From an uncultured Oscillospiraceae bacterium (GTDB lineage: Bacteria > Bacillota > Clostridia > Oscillospirales > Oscillospiraceae), in the NCBI GenBank assembly GCA_947627735.1, contig CANQXG010000005.1:26846-90845 (forward strand): 64,000 bases of DNA, given 5' to 3'. The number at the start of each line of letters is the position of its first letter. Position 1 is the first letter of the stretch. A model generated the notes under the pieces. That model had not been told where the DNA came from. It searched no databases and saw only the letters and a list, made by a program, of their open reading frames with translations. The position numbers and the translations under genes are program-made. This document shows, one piece after another, positions 7,023 to 15,149 of this stretch.

Positions 7023-9224
7023 ATGCGGGAGATCGTGGACATGCGGCGGCAGGAGCTTCCTGTCATGCGCCGCGGACAGGACCCCGGCTTCCCTATGCGG
7101 CAGGAGGACATCGACCGCTTCCTGGCAGAGCGGAGCGAACAGAGCCACCGCCCCGGCACGACCAGGAGGTACCGCAGCGCGCTCACGATGCTGTACGACT
7201 GGCTGCCGGAGGACAAGCGCATCCGCGAGGGGTCCGTGGACCAATGGCTGAGCGCCCTTGCGGCGGAGGGCTACTCCAATAACACGCTGAACCTGTTTGG
7301 CGCCGTGTGCGATCTTTGGCTGCGATATGTGGGGGCGGAGAGATACCAGCGGACGGAGAGGATCGGACCCGGCGAGACCTCCATCCCCGCCGTGAGCCGG
7401 GAGGAATATCACCGCCTGCTGGAGGCCGCGAAGGAGCTTCGGGACGAGCGGTCCTACCTTCTTATCAAGGTGTTCGCCAATACCGGCGTCACGGCCCGGG
7501 AGCTGTCCCTCCTGACGGCGGACGCCGCCCGCGAGGGCTGCATCCTCTCAGGCAAAAAGACGATCCATCTTCCGGAGGCGCTCCGTAAAGAGCTTTTGAA
7601 CTATGCCGAGTACAACGGGCATCCTGCCGGCGTGATCTTCCGTTCAAAAAACGGCGGGGCGCTACAGGCGGCCTGGATCGCAAGGTGCCTGAAGCATGTG
7701 AGCCAGCAGGCCGGTCTGGCCGGGGGCAAGGGCACGCCTGCCAGTCTGCGGAAGTTATATGGGAACACCATGGCGGCGCTGCCGGATGAGCACGCCCTGG
7801 ATGATCTGCTGGAACAGGAACAGACGTTGTACGGCTGGAAACCGGCCCAGGCGCCGGACTTAGTGCAGGAACAGCCGCCTGCTGTTCCCCTGCCGGAGCC
7901 GGATATCCAGCCCCAGGCCGGGATCACACGGGAGGAATATCTCCGCCTGCTGGACACGGCGAAGCAGCTTGGCCGGGAACAAGCGTATCTTTTGGCGAAG
8001 GTGTTCGCCTCCACGGGCGTGTCCGTATCCGAGCTGCCGGCGCTGACGGTGGAGGCCGTCCGGGCGGGCAGGGTCGCGCTCCCGGACGGGAGCGTCCCAT
8101 TGGCTCCGGGGATGCAAAACGAGCTTTTGTCCTATGCCGCCCGGAAGAACATCCTGTCCGGGCCTGTGTTTGCCACCCGCAGCGGACGGCACCTGGACGT
8201 GCAGCGTGTATCCAATATGCTGCGTCAGCTGGGCGCGGCGGCGGGCCTGGACCCGGGAAAGAGCCGTCCCAAAGCCTTGCGGAAGCTGTATTTGAGTGCC
8301 CGGAGCGAGGCGGAGATGCGTGCCGCCGGCATGGCGGAGCGGCTCATGAATGAGCGGGCGGACGCGGAGCAGGCCGCCTTGTCGGGGCCGCAGGGAGCGG
8401 AGGACACTTCCCTTCCCTCTCCGGACAATGACCCGGGTTTTCTAATGACCCGCGAGGCCATTGAGGGGTACATGGCTGATCTGCGCGCCAAGGGGCGTAT
8501 GCCGGCCTCCCGGCGGTATGGGAGCATCCTGGAGCAACTCTATGAGGACCTGCCGGAGGACAAGCGCATCCGCAGGGGCACCCTGGCCCAGTGGGTGGAG
8601 CTATTGCAGGATAAGGGGTATGCGCCCAATACCATCAACGGCTTTGCCATCGTGGCGAACGGTTTTCTGGATCATGCGGGCCACCGGGAGTGCCAGCTCT
8701 CCAGCCTGCCCAAGCTGGCGGATATCCCCCAGCCGGAGCTGACCCGGAGCGAATACCTGCAGCTGCTGCAGGCGGCGAAGCGGCTGGACCGGGAGCGGGA
8801 ATATCTGCTGGTGAGGCTGTTCGCGTCCTGCGACCTGCCGGTACAGGAGCTGGACAAGGTGACGGTGGCGGCGGCAAGAGCCGGGAGCATGACGGTCGAT
8901 TCCAGCGGCACACGCAGCGTGCTCCATCTACCTGGGAGCCTGTGCCGGGAGCTTTTGGCCTACGCGGAGCGGCAGGGCATCGGCACGGGACCCATCTTTG
9001 TGTCGAACCGGGACAGGGCCATGAGCCGCGCCGCCGTGGTGCAGTCCATCGCGAAGCTGAGTGACGAGGCGGGGCTGCCCGGCGAGAAGTGCAATCCCCA
9101 GTGCCTGCGGCGGCTGTATAAGACCACCCGAGCGGCGGTGGAGGCCAGCTTCGCGGTCCTGGTGGAGCAGACCATGGACCGGCAGGCGGAGCAGGAACAG
9201 CTCGCCGCCGGCTGGGGAGCGTAA
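7023..9224 (+). CDS. Array of three catalytically dead tyrosine-recombinase modules
   Basis: This protein of 733 residues has no known full-length counterpart that I can name. It consists of repeated recombinase-like modules. Residues about 20-110 are a core-binding domain and 120-270 a catalytic-like domain. Residues about 290-440 are a second catalytic-like domain alone. Residues about 465-570 and 575-733 are a third pair. The first catalytic Arg is replaced by Thr, Ser and Pro in the three modules. The His of HxLR is replaced by Ala, Lys and Gln, while the following LR is kept. The final His and Tyr are absent. The module ends share an acidic-Gln stretch and a Gly-Trp pair. A 24-base stretch coding LPEDKRIR is identical in modules 1 and 3, so duplication was fairly recent. 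The likely role is DNA binding without cleavage. The first gene of the operon, it starts at ATG behind a GAGGGGG site. Confidence 0.8.
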   Translation: MREIVDMRRQELPVMRRGQDPGFPMRQEDIDRFLAERSEQSHRPGTTRRYRSALTMLYDWLPEDKRIREGSVDQWLSALAAEGYSNNTLNLFGAVCDLWLRYVGAERYQRTERIGPGETSIPAVSREEYHRLLEAAKELRDERSYLLIKVFANTGVTARELSLLTADAAREGCILSGKKTIHLPEALRKELLNYAEYNGHPAGVIFRSKNGGALQAAWIARCLKHVSQQAGLAGGKGTPASLRKLYGNTMAALPDEHALDDLLEQEQTLYGWKPAQAPDLVQEQPPAVPLPEPDIQPQAGITREEYLRLLDTAKQLGREQAYLLAKVFASTGVSVSELPALTVEAVRAGRVALPDGSVPLAPGMQNELLSYAARKNILSGPVFATRSGRHLDVQRVSNMLRQLGAAAGLDPGKSRPKALRKLYLSARSEAEMRAAGMAERLMNERADAEQAALSGPQGAEDTSLPSPDNDPGFLMTREAIEGYMADLRAKGRMPASRRYGSILEQLYEDLPEDKRIRRGTLAQWVELLQDKGYAPNTINGFAIVANGFLDHAGHRECQLSSLPKLADIPQPELTRSEYLQLLQAAKRLDREREYLLVRLFASCDLPVQELDKVTVAAARAGSMTVDSSGTRSVLHLPGSLCRELLAYAERQGIGTGPIFVSNRDRAMSRAAVVQSIAKLSDEAGLPGEKCNPQCLRRLYKTTRAAVEASFAVLVEQTMDRQAEQEQLAAGWGA

Positions 9225-9226
9225 GG

Positions 9227-10000
9227 ATGCAGGACATGCCTCAGGGCCTCGGCTTTCAGATGGGGCGGTCGGATATCGAGGACTGTGTCGGGCGGCTGAA
9301 AGCGGACCTCAGCCCCAGTACGGTCGCCCGGTATCGCAGGGCGCTGCTGGCCTTTTACGACGCCCTGCCGGCGGACAAGCGGGTCCGGGAGGACACGCTG
9401 GCCAACTGGGTTGAGAGCATCGCGGACCGGTACTCCGCCGCCCACGTGAACATGCTCACCAGTGCTTGCAACGCCTTTTTGCGCTACAGAGGCTATGAGA
9501 GCTATCAGCTCACCCGCTATATCGGGAAACAGGAGCCGTCCCAAACGGCGCTCACCCGGGAGGAATACCTGCGTCTGGTAGCTACGGCGCGGGCGATGGG
9601 AAAGCCCCTGGCCTATCTGGCCATGCGGGCCTTTGCCTGCACGGACATGGAGATGGCGGACTTCCTGGCCCTGACGGTGGAGGCGGTGCGGGATGGGACC
9701 ACCGCTGTCCGCCTGCCGGACAGCCTGCGGGGGGAGCTTTTGGAGTATGCCCTGCACAATGGCGTCCGCGGCGGGCGTATATTCGTGGGCCGGGGCGGAG
9801 AGCCGCTGCGGGCGGAAACCGTGCGGCTGCACATCAAGGCGGTGAGCAAGGCGACAGGGTTCGGGGCCGGCAAGGCCTGCGTCCGCACGTTGCGGAAGCT
9901 GTACGAGCAGACCCGGGCGGAGATAACAGCGCAGACTGTGGAGCGGCTGATGATAGAACGAGCAGAGCAGGAGCAGACGGAGCATGGGTGGGAGAGCTGA
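9227..10000 (+). CDS. Catalytically dead tyrosine-recombinase-like protein (fourth module)
   Basis: This 257-residue protein is a stand-alone version of the modules in the gene just upstream, which ends two bases earlier. It has a core-binding domain (SPSTVARYRRALLAFYDAL, then LPADKRVRED) and a catalytic-like domain. The first Arg is replaced by Glu (CTDMEMAD). HxLR reads RTLR, and the closing His and Tyr are missing. The C-terminus ends with the same acidic-Gln plus Gly-Trp pattern as the upstream modules. It should bind DNA but not recombine it. Its stop codon TGA is followed immediately by the ATG of the first glycosyltransferase, so it is translated with the polymer operon. A regulatory role on the invertible segment or on operon transcription is inferred from position only. 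Confidence 0.78.
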   Translation: MQDMPQGLGFQMGRSDIEDCVGRLKADLSPSTVARYRRALLAFYDALPADKRVREDTLANWVESIADRYSAAHVNMLTSACNAFLRYRGYESYQLTRYIGKQEPSQTALTREEYLRLVATARAMGKPLAYLAMRAFACTDMEMADFLALTVEAVRDGTTAVRLPDSLRGELLEYALHNGVRGGRIFVGRGGEPLRAETVRLHIKAVSKATGFGAGKACVRTLRKLYEQTRAEITAQTVERLMIERAEQEQTEHGWES

Positions 10001-11098
10001 ATGAGGCGTATATGCTGTCTGTGCGAGAGCTGGACGACCGGCGGGATCGAGTCGTTCCTCTGCAGCGTACTCATGCAGCTGGACATGGCAGAGCTGGAAG
10101 TGGACATCGTGGCGGCCCGGCTGGACGACAGCGTGTTCACGGACAAGCTAAAGGCTCGCGGCATTCGATTCTATGAGCTGTCCGGCAGCGTGCGCCGGGT
10201 GTCTGAAAACCGCCGGCGGTTCCGCGCGCTCCTGGGGGAGCGGCGGTATGATGTGCTGCACCTGAATGCCTTCCAGGGCCTGTCCCTGGCCTATCTTCGC
10301 ATCGCAAAGGAGGCGGGCGTGCCGGCGCGCATCGCCCACAGCCACAACGTGGCTCTGCGCAAGAGCCTGACCCGGCCATTGAAGCTTGCGATACATAACT
10401 GGGCGAAGGAGCGGTATACGAAGGACGCCACGGCCCTGTGGGCATGCTCCAAGGATGCGGCGGCGTTTTTATTCTCTGCCAAGGTGCTGGATGAACGGGG
10501 CTATCAGTTTGTCCCCAATGGGATAGATGTGGAGCGATTCCGGCTCGACCCGGCGGCGCGGGAAGAAGTGCGCCGGGAGCTGGGGCTGGACGGAAAGTTC
10601 GTCATCGGCCACGTGGGGCGGCTGTGCTACCAGAAGAACCAGAGCTTCCTGCTGGACGTGCTGGCGGAGGCGGTAAAGGTGCAGCCGGAGGCTGTTCTGC
10701 TGCTGGTGGGCGAGGGCGAGGACCAGCCCATGCTGGTGGAAAAGGCCCGGCATCTGGGCATTGCGGACAGAGTGCTTTTTGCGGGTACTTCGGACCGGAT
10801 AGAGAGGCTCTACTGGGCCATGGACGTGTTCGCGTTTCCCAGCCTCTTTGAGGGCTTTGGCATCGCGGTGATCGAGGCCCGTGCGGCGGGGCTGGCGGTG
10901 GTGTGCTCGGAGCATGTGCCGGAAGAGGCACGCATCGCCGGGTGCGCGGCGCTGCCGCTGGAGGCGGTCACCTGGGCGGAAGAGATAACGGAGGCCCGTG
11001 ACCGGGCGACAGAGGGTGCGGACGTGGTGCGGGATGCCGGATTCGATATCGCGCAGGTGGCGGAACAGATCAGTACAGATTATAAAGCACCGTTATGA
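10001..11098 (+). CDS. Glycosyltransferase family 4 (GT-B fold)
   Basis: This 365-residue protein has the two-domain layout of GT4 retaining enzymes. The N-terminal acceptor domain has the glycine-rich GGIESF loop at about residues 14-19. The C-terminal nucleotide-sugar domain has IGHVGRLCYQKN (about residues 195-206), the VGEGED loop, and the signature E-G-F-G-I-A-V-I-E-A near residues 286-295. It transfers a sugar from a nucleotide donor onto a lipid- or polymer-linked acceptor at the cytoplasmic face of the membrane. The donor and acceptor are not determined. The ATG follows the preceding stop with no gap, so translation is coupled. Confidence 0.9.
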   Translation: MRRICCLCESWTTGGIESFLCSVLMQLDMAELEVDIVAARLDDSVFTDKLKARGIRFYELSGSVRRVSENRRRFRALLGERRYDVLHLNAFQGLSLAYLRIAKEAGVPARIAHSHNVALRKSLTRPLKLAIHNWAKERYTKDATALWACSKDAAAFLFSAKVLDERGYQFVPNGIDVERFRLDPAAREEVRRELGLDGKFVIGHVGRLCYQKNQSFLLDVLAEAVKVQPEAVLLLVGEGEDQPMLVEKARHLGIADRVLFAGTSDRIERLYWAMDVFAFPSLFEGFGIAVIEARAAGLAVVCSEHVPEEARIAGCAALPLEAVTWAEEITEARDRATEGADVVRDAGFDIAQVAEQISTDYKAPL

Positions 11099-11108
11099 GA
11101 GAACAAGT

Positions 11109-11657
11109 ATGTCGACATCGGAGCATCTGAAAAAGGTCAAGCGCCAGCTGTATAAAAACCTCATCTCCGCCCACAAGGGCTGGTGGCAGTGGCACAAGGT
11201 CGTCAAAGCGGATGGTGTGGGGGGGAACACGGCCGTCATCCTCCTGCCCGGCTGCGACCGGGAGATCAACCACATGGCGCTGCTGTACCTGGACGAGATG
11301 CTCAAAAGCCGGCAATACAAAAACGCCGTGCTCCTGACCCACGACCTGGCAGTGAAAAAGTGCGCGGGCCTGTTCTCACAAAATATCCTGCGTGTGGTGG
11401 ACTTCAGCCGGAAGAAAGCGGAGCACCTGATGCAGTTTTACTGCCTGTATGAGTTCGACAAGCGGTTCATCTGTGCCAGCCTGGACGAACCCAATGGGCG
11501 CAACGGCTCGGCGCTCATAGGCAAGAAGGGCACCACCGTGGAGGAGATCTTCGTCATCGGGGTATACCGGATGTATCCGTTCACGCGGCCGGAGGCGCCG
11601 AAGTACGGTGGAGACGACCCGGATATAAAGAACTTTTTGGAGGACCGGCCTCAATGA
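11109..11657 (+). CDS. Uncharacterised protein of the glycopolymer operon
   Basis: I do not recognise the family. The protein has 182 residues, is soluble, and shows no signal peptide or membrane segment. Its N-terminus is basic (HLKKVKRQLYKNLISAHKGW). A Rossmann-like stretch (GGNTAVILLPGCDREINH) follows at about residues 38-55 and could begin a nucleotide- or sugar-binding fold. The ATG at 11109 is chosen over an upstream in-frame ATG because that one lies deep inside the previous gene. GAGAGAAC precedes it. Its stop overlaps the next start as ATGA, which ties it to the nucleotidyltransferase-kinase that follows. Confidence 0.6.
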   Translation: MSTSEHLKKVKRQLYKNLISAHKGWWQWHKVVKADGVGGNTAVILLPGCDREINHMALLYLDEMLKSRQYKNAVLLTHDLAVKKCAGLFSQNILRVVDFSRKKAEHLMQFYCLYEFDKRFICASLDEPNGRNGSALIGKKGTTVEEIFVIGVYRMYPFTRPEAPKYGGDDPDIKNFLEDRPQ

Positions 11658-13159
11658 ATCCAAAATATATCGTAGTGCAGGCGGGGGGCAAGGGCACGCG
11701 CCTGGGCCACCTGACGAGGAATAAGCCCAAGGCCCTGGTGCCCGTCGACAACCTGCCCATGCTGTTCCACCTGTTCCGCAAGTACCCGGAGAGCCGGTAC
11801 ATCGTCATCGGGGACTACAGGTGCGATGTGCTGGAGCGGTATCTGGCGGCCTTTGCCGATGTGGAGTATGAGGTGGTGTGTGCCAGCGGTAGCACGGGCA
11901 CATGCGCCGGCGTGCGGGCGGCCATGGACAGACTGCCGGCGGACACGCCCTTTATGCTCATCTGGTCGGACCTGATCCTGCCCAAGGACTTCGATTTGCC
12001 GGAAGAGGTGGGCAATTACATCGGCGTGGCGAAGGACTTCCCCTGCCGGTGGAAGTATGAGAATGGCGCGTTCCAGGAGGAACGGAGCAGTGAGTTCGGC
12101 GTGGCGGGGCTGTTCTATTTCAGGGACAAGGGCCTGTTATCCAAAGTTCCCGAATCGGGCGAGCTGGTGCGGTGGCTGTCCGGGACGGGAACGCAGTTTG
12201 ACAGCCTGCCCCTGTATCGGGTGAAGGAGTACGGGCTGCTGTCCGAATACGAAAAGCTGGACACGGCTAAGTGCCGGCCCTTTAACCGGACGTACATAGA
12301 AGACGGTCTGTTCGTGAAGGAACCCATAGATGCCCAGGGAGAGGGCCTGGCCAGGCGGGAGCGGGCCTGGTACCGGGCGGTGCAGGACCAGCACTTTGAG
12401 AATATCCCCAGGATCGCCTGCTACGAGCCTCTGAAGATGGAGCGCATCGACGGCAAGGCCATCTACGAGTACGAGGGCCTATCCCATGCGGAGAAGGAGA
12501 ACATCCTGCGGCAGGTCATCGGGTGCCTGAAGTCCGTCCAGGCTCTTGCGTCCGTCCCGGCGGACCGGGTCAGCTTTGACGACGCCTACATCGGCAAGAC
12601 GTTCCAGCGGCTGGAGAAGGTTCAGGAGCTGGTACCCTTCGCCAAGGACGAGTATGTGACCGTGAACGGGCGGAAGTGCCGGAACGTGTTTTGGCGCCGG
12701 GAGGAATTGGAGAAGCAGATCGCGGGATATTTCCCGCCGGAGTTCAGGCTCATTCATGGGGACTGCACCTTCTCCAATACGATGCTGCGCTCGGATGGCC
12801 GCCCGGTGCTCATAGACCCCCGGGGGTATTTCGGTCACACAGAGCTGTACGGCGACCCGGCCTACGACTGGGCCAAGCTCTATTACTCCGTGGTGGGCAA
12901 CTATGACCAGTTCAACCGCAAGCGGTTCGACCTGACTATCGGGGAACGGGACGTGACCCTCACCATCCGGTCCAACGGCTGGGAGGACATGGAGGGCGAG
13001 TTCTTCCGTCTGCTGGACGGAGAGGTGACGCCGGAGCAGGTGAAGCTGCTGCACGCTATCATCTGGCTGAGCCTGACCACCTACGCCTGGGAGGACTACG
13101 ACTCCATCTGCGGGGCGTTTTACAACGGACTATATCACTTAGAGGAAGCAATGGGATGA
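11654..13159 (+). CDS. Bifunctional nucleotidyltransferase and choline-kinase-like phosphotransferase
   Basis: Residues 1 to about 225 form a sugar-phosphate or alcohol-phosphate nucleotidyltransferase with the signature GGKGTRLG-x7-KPKAL and the metal-binding WSDLIL. Residues about 235-500 form an aminoglycoside/choline-kinase-type phosphotransferase with the catalytic loop HGDCTFSN and the metal-binding IDPRG. The pair would phosphorylate a small alcohol or sugar and then activate it as an NDP derivative, as LicA and LicC do for phosphocholine in separate proteins. The actual substrate is open; choline, ethanolamine, glycerol and sugars are all possible. It overlaps both neighbours by four bases, so it belongs to the operon core. 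Its product probably decorates or extends the surface polymer. Confidence 0.82.
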   Translation: MNPKYIVVQAGGKGTRLGHLTRNKPKALVPVDNLPMLFHLFRKYPESRYIVIGDYRCDVLERYLAAFADVEYEVVCASGSTGTCAGVRAAMDRLPADTPFMLIWSDLILPKDFDLPEEVGNYIGVAKDFPCRWKYENGAFQEERSSEFGVAGLFYFRDKGLLSKVPESGELVRWLSGTGTQFDSLPLYRVKEYGLLSEYEKLDTAKCRPFNRTYIEDGLFVKEPIDAQGEGLARRERAWYRAVQDQHFENIPRIACYEPLKMERIDGKAIYEYEGLSHAEKENILRQVIGCLKSVQALASVPADRVSFDDAYIGKTFQRLEKVQELVPFAKDEYVTVNGRKCRNVFWRREELEKQIAGYFPPEFRLIHGDCTFSNTMLRSDGRPVLIDPRGYFGHTELYGDPAYDWAKLYYSVVGNYDQFNRKRFDLTIGERDVTLTIRSNGWEDMEGEFFRLLDGEVTPEQVKLLHAIIWLSLTTYAWEDYDSICGAFYNGLYHLEEAMG

Positions 13160-13740
13160 AGACATATTTCAAGGGCGTACTGAAAACGATACAGCGCGCG
13201 GTGGAGTCGCTGGACGGGGACATATTCGAGCAGCTGGTGGACGAGTGCCGGCAGGTCATAGAAAGCGGGCACAAAGTGATCGTCAGCGGGCTGGGGAAGA
13301 ACGTGCCGGTGTGCGACAAGTTCGTGGGGACCATGAATTCCCTGGGGCTGCCGGCCTGCTTTATGAACACCAACAGCGCGGTCCATGGTGACCTAGGTCT
13401 GGTGAAACCGGGGGACCTGGTGATCGTGCTGACGAAGAGCGGTGAAACCATAGAGTCCGTGTACCTGACGAACCTTCTCAAGAAGCGCCGCGCGGACATA
13501 TGGCTGCTGACGTTCCGGCGGGAGAGCACATTGACCAGGGAGATCCCAAAGCACATCATCCTGGACCTGGAGCACGAGGGGGACCCCTGGGACATCGTGC
13601 CCAACAACTCCACCACGGTGAACCTGATCATCCTGCAGGGGCTGGCCATCACGCTGGCGGAGCGGATGGGCGTTCAGCTTCACGACTTCAAGGAGAACCA
13701 CCCCGGCGGGTACATAGGGGAGCAGCTCAAAAATGAGTGA
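13156..13740 (+). CDS. SIS-domain sugar-phosphate isomerase (KdsD/KpsF-like)
   Basis: This 194-residue single SIS domain has the glycine-rich VSGLGKN loop and the segment NTNSAVHGDLGLV. It also has LTKSGET for phosphate binding and a closing NHPGGYIG. These match arabinose-5-phosphate isomerases of the KpsF/KdsD type, which interconvert ribulose-5-phosphate and arabinose-5-phosphate. The CBS domains usual in KdsD are absent, as in capsule-locus versions. The host looks Gram-positive, so Kdo synthesis for LPS is unlikely. A 5-carbon sugar phosphate or alditol for the polymer is more plausible. It overlaps the genes on both sides by 4 and 8 bases. Confidence 0.8.
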   Translation: MKTYFKGVLKTIQRAVESLDGDIFEQLVDECRQVIESGHKVIVSGLGKNVPVCDKFVGTMNSLGLPACFMNTNSAVHGDLGLVKPGDLVIVLTKSGETIESVYLTNLLKKRRADIWLLTFRRESTLTREIPKHIILDLEHEGDPWDIVPNNSTTVNLIILQGLAITLAERMGVQLHDFKENHPGGYIGEQLKNE

Positions 13741-14110
13741 GGTCATAACAGTTTCGCCCCTGGGGAAGACCTGGGTGCTGGACCTGGACGGGACCGTGGT
13801 GAAGCACAACGGCTACAAGCTGGACGGCCATGACACCCTGCTGCCGGGGGCGAAGGACTTCCTCACCCATATCCCGCCGGAGGACATGGTGGTTTTCATC
13901 ACGTCCAGGACGGAGGAGCAGCGGGCCATGACGGAGGCGTTTCTAAAAGAGAACGGCATACGCTATGACGCCATCATCTACGGTGCGCCCTACGGGGAGC
14001 GGATACTGGTGAACGACCGCAAGCCTTCGGGCCTGGCCACGGCCATAACGGTGAATACGGACCGGGACGTGTTCATGGACGCGGTATTCAAAGTTGATGA
14101 GCGGCTGTAA
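13733..14110 (+). CDS. Small HAD-family phosphatase
   Basis: This protein of 125 residues has the HAD motif I DLDGT at about residues 17-21, motif II in FITSRTEEQR (Thr/Ser after the second strand), and an acidic closing motif in LVNDRKPSG. It has no cap domain, which points to a phosphatase of small-molecule or sugar phosphates with an open active site. Placed between the SIS isomerase and the glycosyltransferases, it likely removes a phosphate in precursor synthesis for the polymer. Its start overlaps the upstream gene by 8 bases, and its end overlaps the next start. Confidence 0.8.
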   Translation: MSEVITVSPLGKTWVLDLDGTVVKHNGYKLDGHDTLLPGAKDFLTHIPPEDMVVFITSRTEEQRAMTEAFLKENGIRYDAIIYGAPYGERILVNDRKPSGLATAITVNTDRDVFMDAVFKVDERL

Positions 14111-15131
14111 GGACTGGCTCCGAGCGGTCAAGGGGCGGCTGAAGCGGCTGCCGCTGATCGTGATACCGGCGGTGTTCGTGCTCCGCATCCTCCGGGGCTG
14201 GCGCGCCTACCGGCACATATTGCGGGCCTGTCCGCCGGAGGAGGGCTGGCGGGTCTGGTTCATGGACTATGACGGCTCCGGCGACACCTATCTGACCTGC
14301 GGTTATCTTCAGTCAAGAGGACTACTGGGGCCAAAGGACGCCTTCGCGGGTTCCGAGGGTCCGTCTATGAAGATCGCCAAACTCTTTGGGTTCGGTCGCT
14401 ATATTGCTGTGAGGCCAAAGGCTGCGCTGGACGTGCGGCTGATGGAGCGGTTTTACGGTCGGCGGCTGGAACTTCTGCCGCTGCTGTATGAGTCGGACCA
14501 TTTGGAGCATTCAGGAGTCATGCGCCATATGGCGGGCGTTCATGGTATCGACTTCATGACCATGTTGAAGATCGGCCTGGAGGCCAACTGCGGCGTACCG
14601 TACAGGGAGGGCCTCTGGACCCAGCCGTCGTTCCCTTACGATGAGGGAGAGATAGAGGCGATATTTGAAGAGCACAAGCTTATCCCCGGCAGGACAGTCC
14701 TGCTGGCGCCCTATGCGGGGAAGAGCGAGATGTGGGGCGTCCCGGTGGCATTTTACGCAAGGCTTGCGGACGAGCTTCATGCGGCAGGCTTCTGCGTATG
14801 TACCAATACAAGCGGCGGGGAAAAAGAGCCGCCGGTGCCCGGGACGAGACCGCTGCTGGTACCCTACCGGCTGGTGCGGCCCTTCTGTGAGCGGGCCGGG
14901 ATATTCATCGGCCTGCGGAGCGGATTGTGTGACATCATCTCCGGCGCAAGGTGCCGCAAGGTCGTATTGTACTCCGACAAGTTCAAGACGGGCGGCCCCT
15001 GTACATGGCTGGATTTTTTCTCGCTGGAGAAAATGGGCCTGTGCAGGGCCGTGACGGAATCATATATCGACGGCCGAGGCAGCGACCAGGCTGCGTCGGA
15101 GATCATACAAAGACTGTTTACAGACCAATAA
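14097..15131 (+). CDS. GT9-like glycosyltransferase (first paralogue)
   Basis: This 344-residue protein has a hydrophobic N-terminal segment (about residues 18-33) that may tether it to the membrane. The C-terminal half resembles the donor half of heptosyltransferase-type GT-B enzymes. It has VLLAPYAGKSE, a helix with LADELHAAGF, VCTNTSGGEKE, then FIGLRSGLCDIISGARC and KVVLYSDK. The next gene shows the same order of motifs, so the two are paralogues. Function as a glycosyltransferase is likely but the donor is unknown. ATG 14097 is chosen; a TTG lies one codon upstream, and translation is probably coupled to the HAD gene, whose stop is at 14110. Confidence 0.6.
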   Translation: MSGCKDWLRAVKGRLKRLPLIVIPAVFVLRILRGWRAYRHILRACPPEEGWRVWFMDYDGSGDTYLTCGYLQSRGLLGPKDAFAGSEGPSMKIAKLFGFGRYIAVRPKAALDVRLMERFYGRRLELLPLLYESDHLEHSGVMRHMAGVHGIDFMTMLKIGLEANCGVPYREGLWTQPSFPYDEGEIEAIFEEHKLIPGRTVLLAPYAGKSEMWGVPVAFYARLADELHAAGFCVCTNTSGGEKEPPVPGTRPLLVPYRLVRPFCERAGIFIGLRSGLCDIISGARCRKVVLYSDKFKTGGPCTWLDFFSLEKMGLCRAVTESYIDGRGSDQAASEIIQRLFTDQ

Positions 15132-15149
15132 GAGAGAAGTGGAAAAGAA

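Noticed and set aside
5875..10000. Prophage or integrative element
   Set aside because: No phage structural, replication or transfer genes and no direct-repeat attachment sites were seen. Three of the four neighbouring recombinase-like products sit in one chain and are catalytically dead.
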